This document shows, one piece after another, positions 1-7,537 of a stretch of 64,000 nucleotides of DNA. The notes beneath the pieces are model-generated. The model worked only from the letters and a program-made list of their open reading frames with translations. It ran no database searches and was not told the DNA's origin. Within the stretch, counting starts at the first letter, position 1, and every line of letters begins with the position of its first letter. A program made the translations under genes and the position numbers. The DNA lies in contig CALQLA020000010.1 in NCBI GenBank assembly GCA_943331295.2, positions 58,140 to 122,139 on the forward strand, given 5' to 3'. The stretch is from Bordetella parapertussis (GTDB lineage Bacteria; Pseudomonadota; Gammaproteobacteria; Burkholderiales; Casimicrobiaceae).

Positions 1-1
1 G

Positions 2-655
2 CCGGTGCTCGAGGCCGAGGGCCTTGCCGTCGGCGTCGTCACCGCGATCAACGGCGGCAATCGGGTCGCGGTCGAGGTGACCGGGATGGCCGGCCACGCC
101 GGCACCGTCCCGATGGGCCTGCGGCGCGATGCGCTGGCCGCCGCGGCCGAATGCGTGCTCGCGGTGGAGCGCATCGCGCGCTCGATGCCCGACGTGGTCG
201 GCACCGTCGGCCGCATCGAGGCGCTGCCCGGCGCGATCAACGTCGTTCCCGGCAAGGTGCGGTTCACGCTGGATGCGCGGGCGCCCGACGACGTGCTGCG
301 CGGACGCTTGCTGGCGGCGATGCGCGCCGAGTTCGAGGCGATCGCCGCGCGGCGCGCGGTCGGCATCGCCCTGACCCCGCTGTGGGAGGCGCGCACCGCG
401 CTGTGCGCGCCCGCGCTGCAGCGGCAGTTCGCGCAGGCGATCGAAGCCGAAGGCCTCCCGGTCCGGCACCTGCCGTCCGGTGCCGGCCACGACGGCATGG
501 CGCTCGTCGCCATCGCTCCGATCGCGATGCTGTTCGTCCGCTGCAAGGGCGGCATCAGCCACAATCCGGCCGAGGCGATCACCGTCGCCGACGCCGGCAC
601 CGGCGCGCGCGTGCTGGCGCGCTTCATCGAACGCTTCGTCCCGCCGCCGGGGTAG
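2..655 (+). CDS. M20 hydantoinase/carbamoylase-type amidohydrolase, C-terminal part (allantoate amidohydrolase-like)
   Basis: The frame is open from the left window edge, so the N-terminus is missing and 217 residues remain. Visible family motifs are GHAGTVPM with a following RRDAL (about residues 30-42), SGAGHDGMA (about 159-167) and GGISHNPAE near the end. These match the M20 allantoate amidohydrolase / N-carbamoyl-L-amino-acid hydrolase group, which uses two metal ions to hydrolyse ureido or carbamoyl groups in the cytoplasm. The GGISHNPAE ending and the ureide genes at 17.8-19.9 kb make allantoate the favoured substrate, but that is inference; a carbamoyl amino acid or beta-ureidopropionate is possible. 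The next M20 gene starts 4 nt downstream, so the two are probably co-transcribed. Confidence 0.8.
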   Translation, partial: PVLEAEGLAVGVVTAINGGNRVAVEVTGMAGHAGTVPMGLRRDALAAAAECVLAVERIARSMPDVVGTVGRIEALPGAINVVPGKVRFTLDARAPDDVLRGRLLAAMRAEFEAIAARRAVGIALTPLWEARTALCAPALQRQFAQAIEAEGLPVRHLPSGAGHDGMALVAIAPIAMLFVRCKGGISHNPAEAITVADAGTGARVLARFIERFVPPPG

Positions 656-659
656 CCCC

Positions 660-1907
660 ATGTCGAGCACCGCCACCACCACCGCCATCCGCACGCACGT
701 CGACACCCATCGCGCGGACGCCGAGCGCTTTCTCGCCGAGCTCGTCCGGGTTCCTTCGGACAATCCGCCCGGCGACTGCGCGCCGCATGCCCGCCGCGCC
801 GCCGCGCTGCTCGCGGCGATGGGGTTCGCGGTGGAGGAGCACCCGGTGCCCGCCGCGACCGTCGCGGCCAACGGCATGCAGAGTTGCATCAACCTCGTCG
901 TCCGCCATCGTTTCGGCAGCGGCCGCGGGCCGACGATTGCGCTCAACGCGCACGGCGACGTGGTCCCGCCCGGGCTGGGCTGGACCGCGGACCCGTACGG
1001 CGCCGAAGTGCGCGACGGCATCATGTACGGCCGCGGCGTCGCGGTATCGAAATCGGACTTCGCCACGTACGCGTTCGCGCTGCGCGCGCTGCAGGCAGCG
1101 GCGGCGGCCGGCGCGGCGCTCGACGGCACGGTCGAGCTCCACTTCACCTACGACGAGGAAGTCGGTGGCGCGATCGGCCCCGCGTGGCTGCTCGCGCAAG
1201 GCGTGAGCCGGCCCGATTTCGCGATCTCGGCGGGCTTCAGCTACGGAATCACGACGGCGCACAACGGCTGCCTGCACCTCGAGGTCGAGGTCGTCGGCAA
1301 GTCCGGCCACGCGGCGGAGCCGGAGAAGGGCATCGACGCGCTCGAGGCCGCGACCGGCATCCTGACCGACCTCTACGCGCTGCGCCGCACCTACGCGGCG
1401 ACGCGCTCGGCGACACCCGGCATCGGCTCGCCCACGCTGGTGGTGGGCCTGATCCGCGGCGGCATCAACACCAACGTGGTGCCGGACAACGTGACGCTGC
1501 GGATCGATCGCCGCATCATTCCGGAGGAGAATCCCGCCGCGGTCGAGGCCGTGCTGATCGCGAAGATCCATGCGTTCGCGGCGGCATGGCCCGGCATCCG
1601 CGTCGAGGTGAGGCGCATCCTGCTCGCGACGCCGTTCGTGCCGATCCCGGGCCAGGAGAAGCTCGTCGCCGCGCTGGCGGCACGCGGCGCCGAGGTGATG
1701 GGCGAGCCGTTGCGCACGCACGGCGTCCCGATCTACACCGACGCGCGGCTCTACATGGCGGCAGGCGTGCCCACGGTGCTGTACGGCGCGGGCCCGCGGA
1801 CGCTGGTCGAGGCCAACGGCCATCGCGCCGACGAGCGGCTGGTGCTGGCCGACCTGCACAAGGCGACCGCGGTGGTCGCGCTGGCGCTGGCGGATCTTCT
1901 CGGCTGA
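660..1907 (+). CDS. M20/ArgE-DapE family metallopeptidase or deacylase
   Basis: A 415-residue protein. The ATG at 660 lies 4 nt after the previous stop; the frame is open further upstream only by overlapping that gene. Metal-site motifs of M20 enzymes are visible: AHGDVVPPG with His98 and Asp100, the acidic pair in YDEEVGG (Glu166, Glu167), and a C-terminal EANGHRADE segment with the last His ligand. A dimerisation (lid) region with KSGHAAEPEKG lies in between. Family members hydrolyse acylated amino acids, succinyl-diaminopimelate or small peptides. The exact substrate cannot be read from the sequence. Pairing with the upstream amidohydrolase suggests catabolism of N-acyl or ureido compounds. 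Confidence 0.8.
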   Translation: MSSTATTTAIRTHVDTHRADAERFLAELVRVPSDNPPGDCAPHARRAAALLAAMGFAVEEHPVPAATVAANGMQSCINLVVRHRFGSGRGPTIALNAHGDVVPPGLGWTADPYGAEVRDGIMYGRGVAVSKSDFATYAFALRALQAAAAAGAALDGTVELHFTYDEEVGGAIGPAWLLAQGVSRPDFAISAGFSYGITTAHNGCLHLEVEVVGKSGHAAEPEKGIDALEAATGILTDLYALRRTYAATRSATPGIGSPTLVVGLIRGGINTNVVPDNVTLRIDRRIIPEENPAAVEAVLIAKIHAFAAAWPGIRVEVRRILLATPFVPIPGQEKLVAALAARGAEVMGEPLRTHGVPIYTDARLYMAAGVPTVLYGAGPRTLVEANGHRADERLVLADLHKATAVVALALADLLG

Positions 1908-1973
1908 AACGGCCGGCCGCGCGCTCGTTCGCGTTCGCCGCCGCGGGTTGCGGCAAGAATCCAAAGGGGAGCT

Positions 1974-3671
1974 TCAGCGCCCGGTAAACCGGCGCCACAG
2001 CCGCCACGCGAGCCACGGCAGGCCGCCGAAGGCGACGAGGCACCAGGCCACGGCCGCGATGTCGGATGCCCGTCGCGGCACCGGCAGCAGGTCCGGATCG
2101 CGCAGCGCCGCGGGGAACGGCCGCGCCGGCACCGGGACGATCTGCGCCTCCGCCGGGTCGGACGGCACCAGCGCGCGGTATTCCCACGTCGTGGCGGCAG
2201 CCGCGGTGCCGAAGCTGCGGCTCGACGGAAACTGCGGGAAGCGCAGGAAGGCGATCGCTTCGACGTCGGCGGCGAGCATCCGCGCCAGCGCGCCGTCGCC
2301 GCGGGGCGGCCACTCGCGCGCGACGGCCCCGGCGAGGCCGAGCAGGTCGGCGCCCGCCATTTCGAACGCGGCCTCGGGCAGCAGCCGGGTCTGGTCCTCG
2401 TACATGTAGTCGAACGCAGTCTTCGCCTTCTCGACCGAGCGGCCGGACGCGAGGAAATACGGGAAGCCGAGCACCGCGGCGAGCCGGCTCGTCGCGCCTC
2501 GCGCGGGCACGTTCCAGCCCAGCGCGCGCAGCACGTCGACGCTGATGCCGGCGCAGTTCATCGTCCCGTGCCGGTAGGCGAGCTGGTGGCGGTAGAACTG
2601 GTTGTACACGCGGTTGAGCGCGCCCTGGACGAGGGCCGCGGCGCGGTCGTCGGCGAGCACCGCGACCAGCATGTACGACGGCCGGTACCAGCCCTGGCCG
2701 CTGTTCAGGTCGGCGAGGTAGTTGTCGAGCGGCACCGGCGCGGCGAGGATGCCTTTCTCGCTCTCGACGTCGAGCGAATAGAAATTGTTGACGAGCCAGT
2801 CGCCGATCGCGCCGTCGGCCCGCGTGCGGCCGGTGACGAGCGCGAAATGCCCGCCGTGCGCTTCGTCGTCGTCGCCCTGCGCGCCGTTGACGATGAACCC
2901 CAGCACCGCGCGGCCCGCCGGGATCGGCGCGGCGGGGTCGCCCTGGCCTGCGGGGCCTGTCCCGGCGCTCGTTGCCGCGGCCGGGCGCTGCCACAGCCGG
3001 TGCGCCGCGAACGGACCTTCGGCGCCGCCGCGCGGCAGTGCGCGCGTCAGTGCCCGCAGGGCCAGCGGCGGCGGCGCGGCGGCATCGAGCGCGTCGATCG
3101 GGGCCGCGGGATCGAGGCGGAAGTCCTCGGGCCACGGCGTCCGCACGGTGAACGTGCCGGCGGCGAAGGTGCCGCGCAGCCGGGTGGTCCGCGGCGCGAA
3201 GAACGCGGCCGACGTCGCGTCGAACCACGACCGGTTGAGGGCGATCCTGGGGTGCAGCGTCATCGCCGCGGTGCTGCCGTCGGCGAACTCCACCGTTGCG
3301 GCGGCGGCCGCGAGGCGCGCGCCGGCCGCGACGTGCGGGGCCGCCACCCAGACCAGCGGCGGATACCCGGATGCCGCCGTGCCCGGATCGCCGTCGGGCA
3401 GGGTGGCGGTCCACGCGCGGACGTCGTCCGCGGCACGGAGGCCCGGCTGAATCGCCGGCGACGGCAGCCCCGGCAGCGGCGCGGCGATGGTCTCCTGCTC
3501 GAAGTACCAAAGGGCTTGCCGTGGTGCCGCGCAATCGCCGCAGTGGCCGTCGGTCAGCCGGAACTGCCCGGCGTCGTAGAGGCCGAACCGCAGGCCCTGC
3601 GCCACGGCGCGGACCGGCGGCCCGGGCGCCGCCACGACGGCGGGGGAACTGGCGAGGGAAGTTGGCGCCAC
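1974..3671 (-). CDS. Uncharacterised protein with cysteine-peptidase-like core and C-terminal membrane anchor
   Basis: I do not recognise this 565-residue protein. An N-terminal region contains a Cys-rich LTDGHCGDCAAPRQ segment. The middle has GGHFALVTGRT (around residue 275) and WLVNNFYSLD. Near residue 373 there is RHGTMNCAGISVDVLRALGW. A conserved-looking His-Gly-x-x-Asn-Cys patch plus an upstream His-Phe-Ala-Leu-Val is reminiscent of NlpC/P60- or DUF4105-type cysteine hydrolases, but this is only a resemblance. A hydrophobic stretch near residues 535-555 followed by RRFTGR looks like a single membrane anchor with a short positive cytoplasmic tail. No clear signal peptide is seen. It lies 58 nt downstream of selD on the same strand. 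Confidence 0.6.
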   Translation of the reverse strand: MAPTSLASSPAVVAAPGPPVRAVAQGLRFGLYDAGQFRLTDGHCGDCAAPRQALWYFEQETIAAPLPGLPSPAIQPGLRAADDVRAWTATLPDGDPGTAASGYPPLVWVAAPHVAAGARLAAAAATVEFADGSTAAMTLHPRIALNRSWFDATSAAFFAPRTTRLRGTFAAGTFTVRTPWPEDFRLDPAAPIDALDAAAPPPLALRALTRALPRGGAEGPFAAHRLWQRPAAATSAGTGPAGQGDPAAPIPAGRAVLGFIVNGAQGDDDEAHGGHFALVTGRTRADGAIGDWLVNNFYSLDVESEKGILAAPVPLDNYLADLNSGQGWYRPSYMLVAVLADDRAAALVQGALNRVYNQFYRHQLAYRHGTMNCAGISVDVLRALGWNVPARGATSRLAAVLGFPYFLASGRSVEKAKTAFDYMYEDQTRLLPEAAFEMAGADLLGLAGAVAREWPPRGDGALARMLAADVEAIAFLRFPQFPSSRSFGTAAAATTWEYRALVPSDPAEAQIVPVPARPFPAALRDPDLLPVPRRASDIAAVAWCLVAFGGLPWLAWRLWRRFTGR

Positions 3672-3729
3672 GGCAGCGGGGGCGGGAAGACGCGTCGCCG
3701 CGCGGCCGGGGCGGGGCGTGGACGGCGCG

Positions 3730-4785
3730 TCAGCGCACCGTCACGACGGGCGGGCCGGCGGCGATCGCGCCGATCTCCGTCGCGCGGTCGAATCCCTCGG
3801 CGGCGAAGACGCCGAGGACGTCGGCGACGGCGTCGGCCGCGCACGCGACGAGCAGGCCGCCGGAGGTCTGCGGGTCGGTGAGGAGCGCGCGCTCGGCGTC
3901 GCCGATCGTGGCGTCGAGCGCGAGGTCGCGGCCATAGGCCGCGTGATTGCGTCCGGACGCGCCGGTGAACACGCCGGCGCGGGCGAAGTCGAGCGCGCCG
4001 GGGAGCAGCGGAACGCGCGCGAAGTCGACGGTCGCGCCGACGCCCGACGCGCGGCAGATTTCCAGCAGGTGCCCGGCGAGCCCGAAGCCCGTCACGTCGG
4101 TGAGCGCATGGACGCCCTCCATCCGGCCGAACGCGATGCCGGGGGTGTTGAGGCGCGTCGCGCAGTCGACCAGCGCGCGGTAGCCTTCGGGCGGCAGCTT
4201 CTCCTTCTTCAGCGCAGCGCTGTAGATGCCGACGCCGATCGGCTTGCCGAGGACGAGGCGGTCGCCGGCCCGCGCGCCGGCGTTCCGCTTCAGGTTGCGC
4301 GGGTCGACGATGCCGATCGCGACCAGCCCGTAGATCGGCTCGACGGAGTCGATCGTGTGGCCGCCGGCGATGGGGATGCCGGCCTTTGCGCACACCGCCT
4401 CGCCCCCCTCGAGCACGCGCCGGATGGTGTCGAGCGGCAGTTTGTCGACCGGCATGCCGACCAGCGCCAGCGCGAACAGCGGCGTGCCGCCCATCGCGTA
4501 GACGTCGGAAATGGCGTTCGTGGCGGCGATCGCGCCGAAGTCGAACGGATCGTCGACGATCGGCATGAAGAAATCGGTCGTCGCGACGATCGCCTGCGTG
4601 TCGTTGATCCGCCAGACCGCGGCGTCGTCCGCGGTCTCGTTGCCGACCAGGAGATCCCTGGGCGGCAGCGCGAAGCCCGACTTGGCGATGATCTGCTGCA
4701 GCACGCCGGGCGCGATCTTGCAGCCGCAGCCGCCGCCGTGGCTGAACTGGGTGAGTCGCAACTGCGGGGTGTCGGGATTCTTCAT
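3730..4785 (-). CDS. selD: Selenide, water dikinase (selenophosphate synthetase)
   Basis: A 351-residue protein of normal length. The start ATG at 4785 gives MKNPDTPQLRLTQFSHGG followed by GCGCK. By comparison with E. coli SelD, the catalytic Cys/Lys pair would be Cys20 and Lys23. The active-site codon is TGC, so it is Cys and not selenocysteine. Downstream motifs DDAAVW, GGHTIDSVEPIYG and DVTGFGLAGHLLEI are classic for the AIRS-type fold. The enzyme makes selenophosphate from selenide and ATP. No selA, selB, selenoprotein gene or SelU is visible in the window, so the use of selenium (Sec-tRNA, 2-selenouridine or Mo-hydroxylase selenium) cannot be decided. It is transcribed divergently from the electron-transfer operon. 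Confidence 0.95.
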   Translation of the reverse strand: MKNPDTPQLRLTQFSHGGGCGCKIAPGVLQQIIAKSGFALPPRDLLVGNETADDAAVWRINDTQAIVATTDFFMPIVDDPFDFGAIAATNAISDVYAMGGTPLFALALVGMPVDKLPLDTIRRVLEGGEAVCAKAGIPIAGGHTIDSVEPIYGLVAIGIVDPRNLKRNAGARAGDRLVLGKPIGVGIYSAALKKEKLPPEGYRALVDCATRLNTPGIAFGRMEGVHALTDVTGFGLAGHLLEICRASGVGATVDFARVPLLPGALDFARAGVFTGASGRNHAAYGRDLALDATIGDAERALLTDPQTSGGLLVACAADAVADVLGVFAAEGFDRATEIGAIAAGPPVVTVR

Positions 4786-5089
4786 CGGGTGCGGGCGGTG
4801 GCAGTGGAGAGGAAGCGCGTGCAGCCGCAATGATACCCGCGCCCGTCCTGCATCCGGCGGCGGCGGGCATCCGGGGCGCGAAGCGGAACCGGCGTCCGGC
4901 CGGCGGATATCTGCGCGAACAATGACCCAGATCAAACGTAGGGGGGGGGCAGCTTGTTACTCCGGGCAAAGTGCGGGCGTAGCATCCAACAAACGCATTC
5001 GCGGATCCGGTGCTACCGGGCCAGGCGATCTGAAGTCCGGCAGGACTCGCGGCGCGGTTCGGAACCGAACCTGTGGGGGAGCGCAATCC
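4786..5089. other. Divergent intergenic region between selD and the OFOR operon
   Basis: These 304 nt separate two divergent genes and contain no convincing ORF. A TATCAT hexamer read on the minus strand (4830-4835) could be a -10 for selD, leaving a leader of about 44 nt. On the plus side there is an FNR/DNR-like palindrome at 4922-4935 (listed separately), then a run of G at about 4941-4949, then roughly 120 nt of leader before the first operon ATG. No clear hairpin or riboswitch-like fold was recognised by eye. Confidence 0.6.
4922..4935 (+). promoter_or_regulatory. FNR/ANR/DNR-like binding box upstream of the OFOR operon
   Basis: The sequence ATGAC-CCAG-ATCAA matches the TTGAT-N4-ATCAA consensus at 8 of 10 half-site positions, with one perfect half site. 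If it acts at -41.5, transcription would begin near 4970, about 120 nt before the operon ATG. The same 12-nt core TGACCCAGATCA recurs at 45711-45722, ahead of a YgbA-like gene. Family knowledge: CRP/FNR regulators with this recognition sequence respond to low oxygen or to NO. Confidence 0.55.
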
Positions 5090-5992
5090 ATGTCCAATTT
5101 CCCGATTGTGGCGCGCGAGGATTTCTCCGACGTCACCTTCCTGCTCGAGATCAAGCATCCGCTGATGGCGAAGGCCGCGAAAGCGGGCCAGTTCGTCATC
5201 GTCATGTCGCACGAGGAGGGCGAGCGGATCCCGCTCACGATCGCCGACTACGACCGCGGCAAGGGCACGATCACCCTGGTGATCCAGGCGGTCGGCAAGA
5301 CGACGCGGGAGATGCAGCAGACCTGCAAGATCGGCACCTCCCTCTACGGCGTCGTCGGCCCGATGGGAATTCCGAGCCCGGTCGGAAACGTGAAAAAGGT
5401 GATGTGCGTCGGCGGCGGGCTCGGTGTCGCGCCGATCTTCCCGCAGGCCCGGGCCTTCAAGCAGGCCGGCGCCTACGTGATCGGCGTCATCGGCTTTCGC
5501 ACCAGGGACCAGATCTTCTGGGAAGCGAAGTTCCGCGCCGCGTGCGACGAAGTCTACCTGTGCACCGACGACGGCACGGCGGGGATCATGGGCAGGGTCA
5601 CCGAAGGCGTCAAGCGCGCGATCGAGAAGCACCTCGACATCGACGAATGCGTCGCCATCGGCCCGCCCGTGATGATGAAGGGCGTCGCGGAGGCGACGCG
5701 GCCGCACAAGATCAAGACCATCGTGAGCCTCAACCCGCTGATGGTCGACGGCACCGGAATGTGCGGCGGCTGCCGCGTCAAGGTCGGCGGCCAGGTGAAG
5801 TTCGCCTGCGTCGACGGCCCCGACTTCGACGCCCACGAAGTGGATTTCGACGACCTGCTGACACGTCTGCGCCGGTTCGTGCCGGACGAGAAGGCGGCGA
5901 TGGAGCGGTGGTCCGAAACCTGCCGCATCCGCGGGCAGGTGGAGCATGCGAAGCCGCTTTCCTCCGATGCCTCCGACCTTGAACGGTACTGA
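5090..5992 (+). CDS. Ferredoxin-NADP+ reductase subunit alpha-like FAD/NAD(P) and [2Fe-2S] protein (NfnA/SudB/PyrK type)
   Basis: A 300-residue protein. The ATG at 5090 was chosen because the protein then starts directly at the FAD domain (MSNFPIVAREDFSD). FAD-binding RIPLTIADYD and GPMGIP segments and an NAD-binding GGGLGVAPIFPQ segment are visible. Near the C-terminus, Cys225, Cys228 and Cys240 in MCGGCRVKVG and FACVDGPDF form the [2Fe-2S] site typical of dihydroorotate dehydrogenase electron-transfer subunits and NfnA. The next gene, a glutamate-synthase-small-chain-like protein, begins 3 nt after its stop. That pair is the usual NfnAB/SudBA arrangement, which exchanges electrons between NADPH, NADH and ferredoxin. 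True bifurcation is not shown by sequence alone. Confidence 0.85.
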   Translation: MSNFPIVAREDFSDVTFLLEIKHPLMAKAAKAGQFVIVMSHEEGERIPLTIADYDRGKGTITLVIQAVGKTTREMQQTCKIGTSLYGVVGPMGIPSPVGNVKKVMCVGGGLGVAPIFPQARAFKQAGAYVIGVIGFRTRDQIFWEAKFRAACDEVYLCTDDGTAGIMGRVTEGVKRAIEKHLDIDECVAIGPPVMMKGVAEATRPHKIKTIVSLNPLMVDGTGMCGGCRVKVGGQVKFACVDGPDFDAHEVDFDDLLTRLRRFVPDEKAAMERWSETCRIRGQVEHAKPLSSDASDLERY

Positions 5993-5995
5993 GCC

Positions 5996-7501
5996 ATGGC
6001 CAAGAAACGCACGATCCGCACGATCCCGCAGCAACGCACGGCGATGCGCGAGCAGGACGCGCGCGACCGGGCCACCAACTTCTCCGAGGTCGCCTGCGGA
6101 TACGCCGTCGAGGAAGCGCTGCGCGAATCCGAGCGCTGCCTGCTGTGCCCGGAGCAGCCCTGCATCAGCGGCTGCCCGGTGAACATCAACATCCCGGGCT
6201 TCATCGAGAAGCTCGGCGCGAAGGACTTCCGCGGCGCCTACGACATCATCACCGCGACCAACCTGCTGCCGGCCGTCTGCGGCCGCGTCTGCCCGCAGGA
6301 GAACCAGTGCGAGGGGGTCTGCACCGTCGGCGAGTCGCTGGAGCCGGTCGCCATCGGCCGGCTCGAGCGGTTCGTCGGCGACAAGGCGATCGCCGAAGGC
6401 TGGACCAACGTCCCCTACATCGAGCCGAACGATTTCAAGGTCGGCATCGTCGGCTCCGGACCCGCGGGGATGGCGTGCGCCGCCGACATGGCGAAGGCGG
6501 GCTGCGACGTCACCGTCTACGAGGCCTTCCACCAGCCGGGCGGCGTGCTGCGCTACGGCATCCCGGATTTCCGCCTGCCCAACGACGTGATCGACGCCGA
6601 GATCCGCAACCTCGCGAAGCTGGGCATCAAGTTCGAGTGCAACACGCTGGTCGGCCGCCTCTTCACGATCGAGCAGATGATCGACGAGCTGGGCTTCGAC
6701 GCCGTGTTCATCGGCACCGGCGCGGGCTACCCGACGATGCTCGGCATCCCCGGCGATTCGCTCAACGGCGTGCTGTCCGCCAACGAGCTGCTCACGCGGT
6801 GCAACCTGATGCGCGCGAAGGAGTTCCCGACGTTCGACACGCCGCTGCCGGTCGGGCAGCACGTGACCGTGGTCGGCGCCGGCAACACGGCGATGGACGC
6901 GATGCGGGTCTGCCTGCGGCTGGGCGCCCAGAGCGTTCACTGCGTCTACCGCCGCAGCAAGACCGAGTGCCCGGCGCGTGCCGAGGAAGTCCATCATGCC
7001 GAGGACGAGGGCGTCCGGTTCCACTGGCTGACCAATCCGGTCGCGGTGCTCGACGACGGCAAGGGCGGCGTGCGCGGGCTGCGCGTGATCCGGATGGAGC
7101 TGGGCGAGCCCGACGAGTCCGGGCGCCGGCGCCCGGTTCCGGTGGCGGGCAGCGAGCACGAGATCGAGACCGACCTGGTCGTGTTCGCGATCGGCACCAA
7201 CGCGAATCCGATCATGGGCCAGACCTCGAAGCTGAAGCTCAACAAGTGGGGCTACATCGGGGCCGACGCCGACCTCGCGACGTCGCTGGCCGGCGTCTTT
7301 GCCGGCGGCGACATCGTCACCGGCGCCGCGACCGTGATCGAGGCCATGGGCGCGGGACGCCGCGCCGCCCGCAACATCAAAGCGTACCTCGGCCTGCGCG
7401 ACGTCGGCTCGCCCTACGTAGCCGAGGGCAAGGGCGCCGGCCGGCTGTTCGGCATCGACGCCCGCGAGCGCAATTTCGTCCGCGTCCGCGTTCCCGCCTG
7501 A
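5996..7501 (+). CDS. NADPH-dependent glutamate synthase small chain-like oxidoreductase (NfnB/SudA type)
   Basis: A 501-residue protein. The N-terminal part carries two Cys clusters for 4Fe-4S centres (RCLLCPEQPCISGCP and CGRVCPQENQCEGVC). An FAD-binding Rossmann motif follows (VGIVGSGPAGMACAADMA), then an NADPH-binding Rossmann motif (VTVVGAGNTAMDAMR), and finally GVFAGGDIVTGAATVIEAMG, which closes the FAD site. This is the layout of GltD-like proteins and of the NfnB/SudA subunit. No glutamate synthase large subunit is nearby, whereas an NfnA-like gene directly precedes and OFOR genes follow. A role in ferredoxin/NADP(H) electron transfer is therefore more likely than glutamate synthesis. 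Confidence 0.88.
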   Translation: MAKKRTIRTIPQQRTAMREQDARDRATNFSEVACGYAVEEALRESERCLLCPEQPCISGCPVNINIPGFIEKLGAKDFRGAYDIITATNLLPAVCGRVCPQENQCEGVCTVGESLEPVAIGRLERFVGDKAIAEGWTNVPYIEPNDFKVGIVGSGPAGMACAADMAKAGCDVTVYEAFHQPGGVLRYGIPDFRLPNDVIDAEIRNLAKLGIKFECNTLVGRLFTIEQMIDELGFDAVFIGTGAGYPTMLGIPGDSLNGVLSANELLTRCNLMRAKEFPTFDTPLPVGQHVTVVGAGNTAMDAMRVCLRLGAQSVHCVYRRSKTECPARAEEVHHAEDEGVRFHWLTNPVAVLDDGKGGVRGLRVIRMELGEPDESGRRRPVPVAGSEHEIETDLVVFAIGTNANPIMGQTSKLKLNKWGYIGADADLATSLAGVFAGGDIVTGAATVIEAMGAGRRAARNIKAYLGLRDVGSPYVAEGKGAGRLFGIDARERNFVRVRVPA

Positions 7502-7537
7502 CCTTCGCGACAGTCCCACGGAAGCAGCCAACCGATC

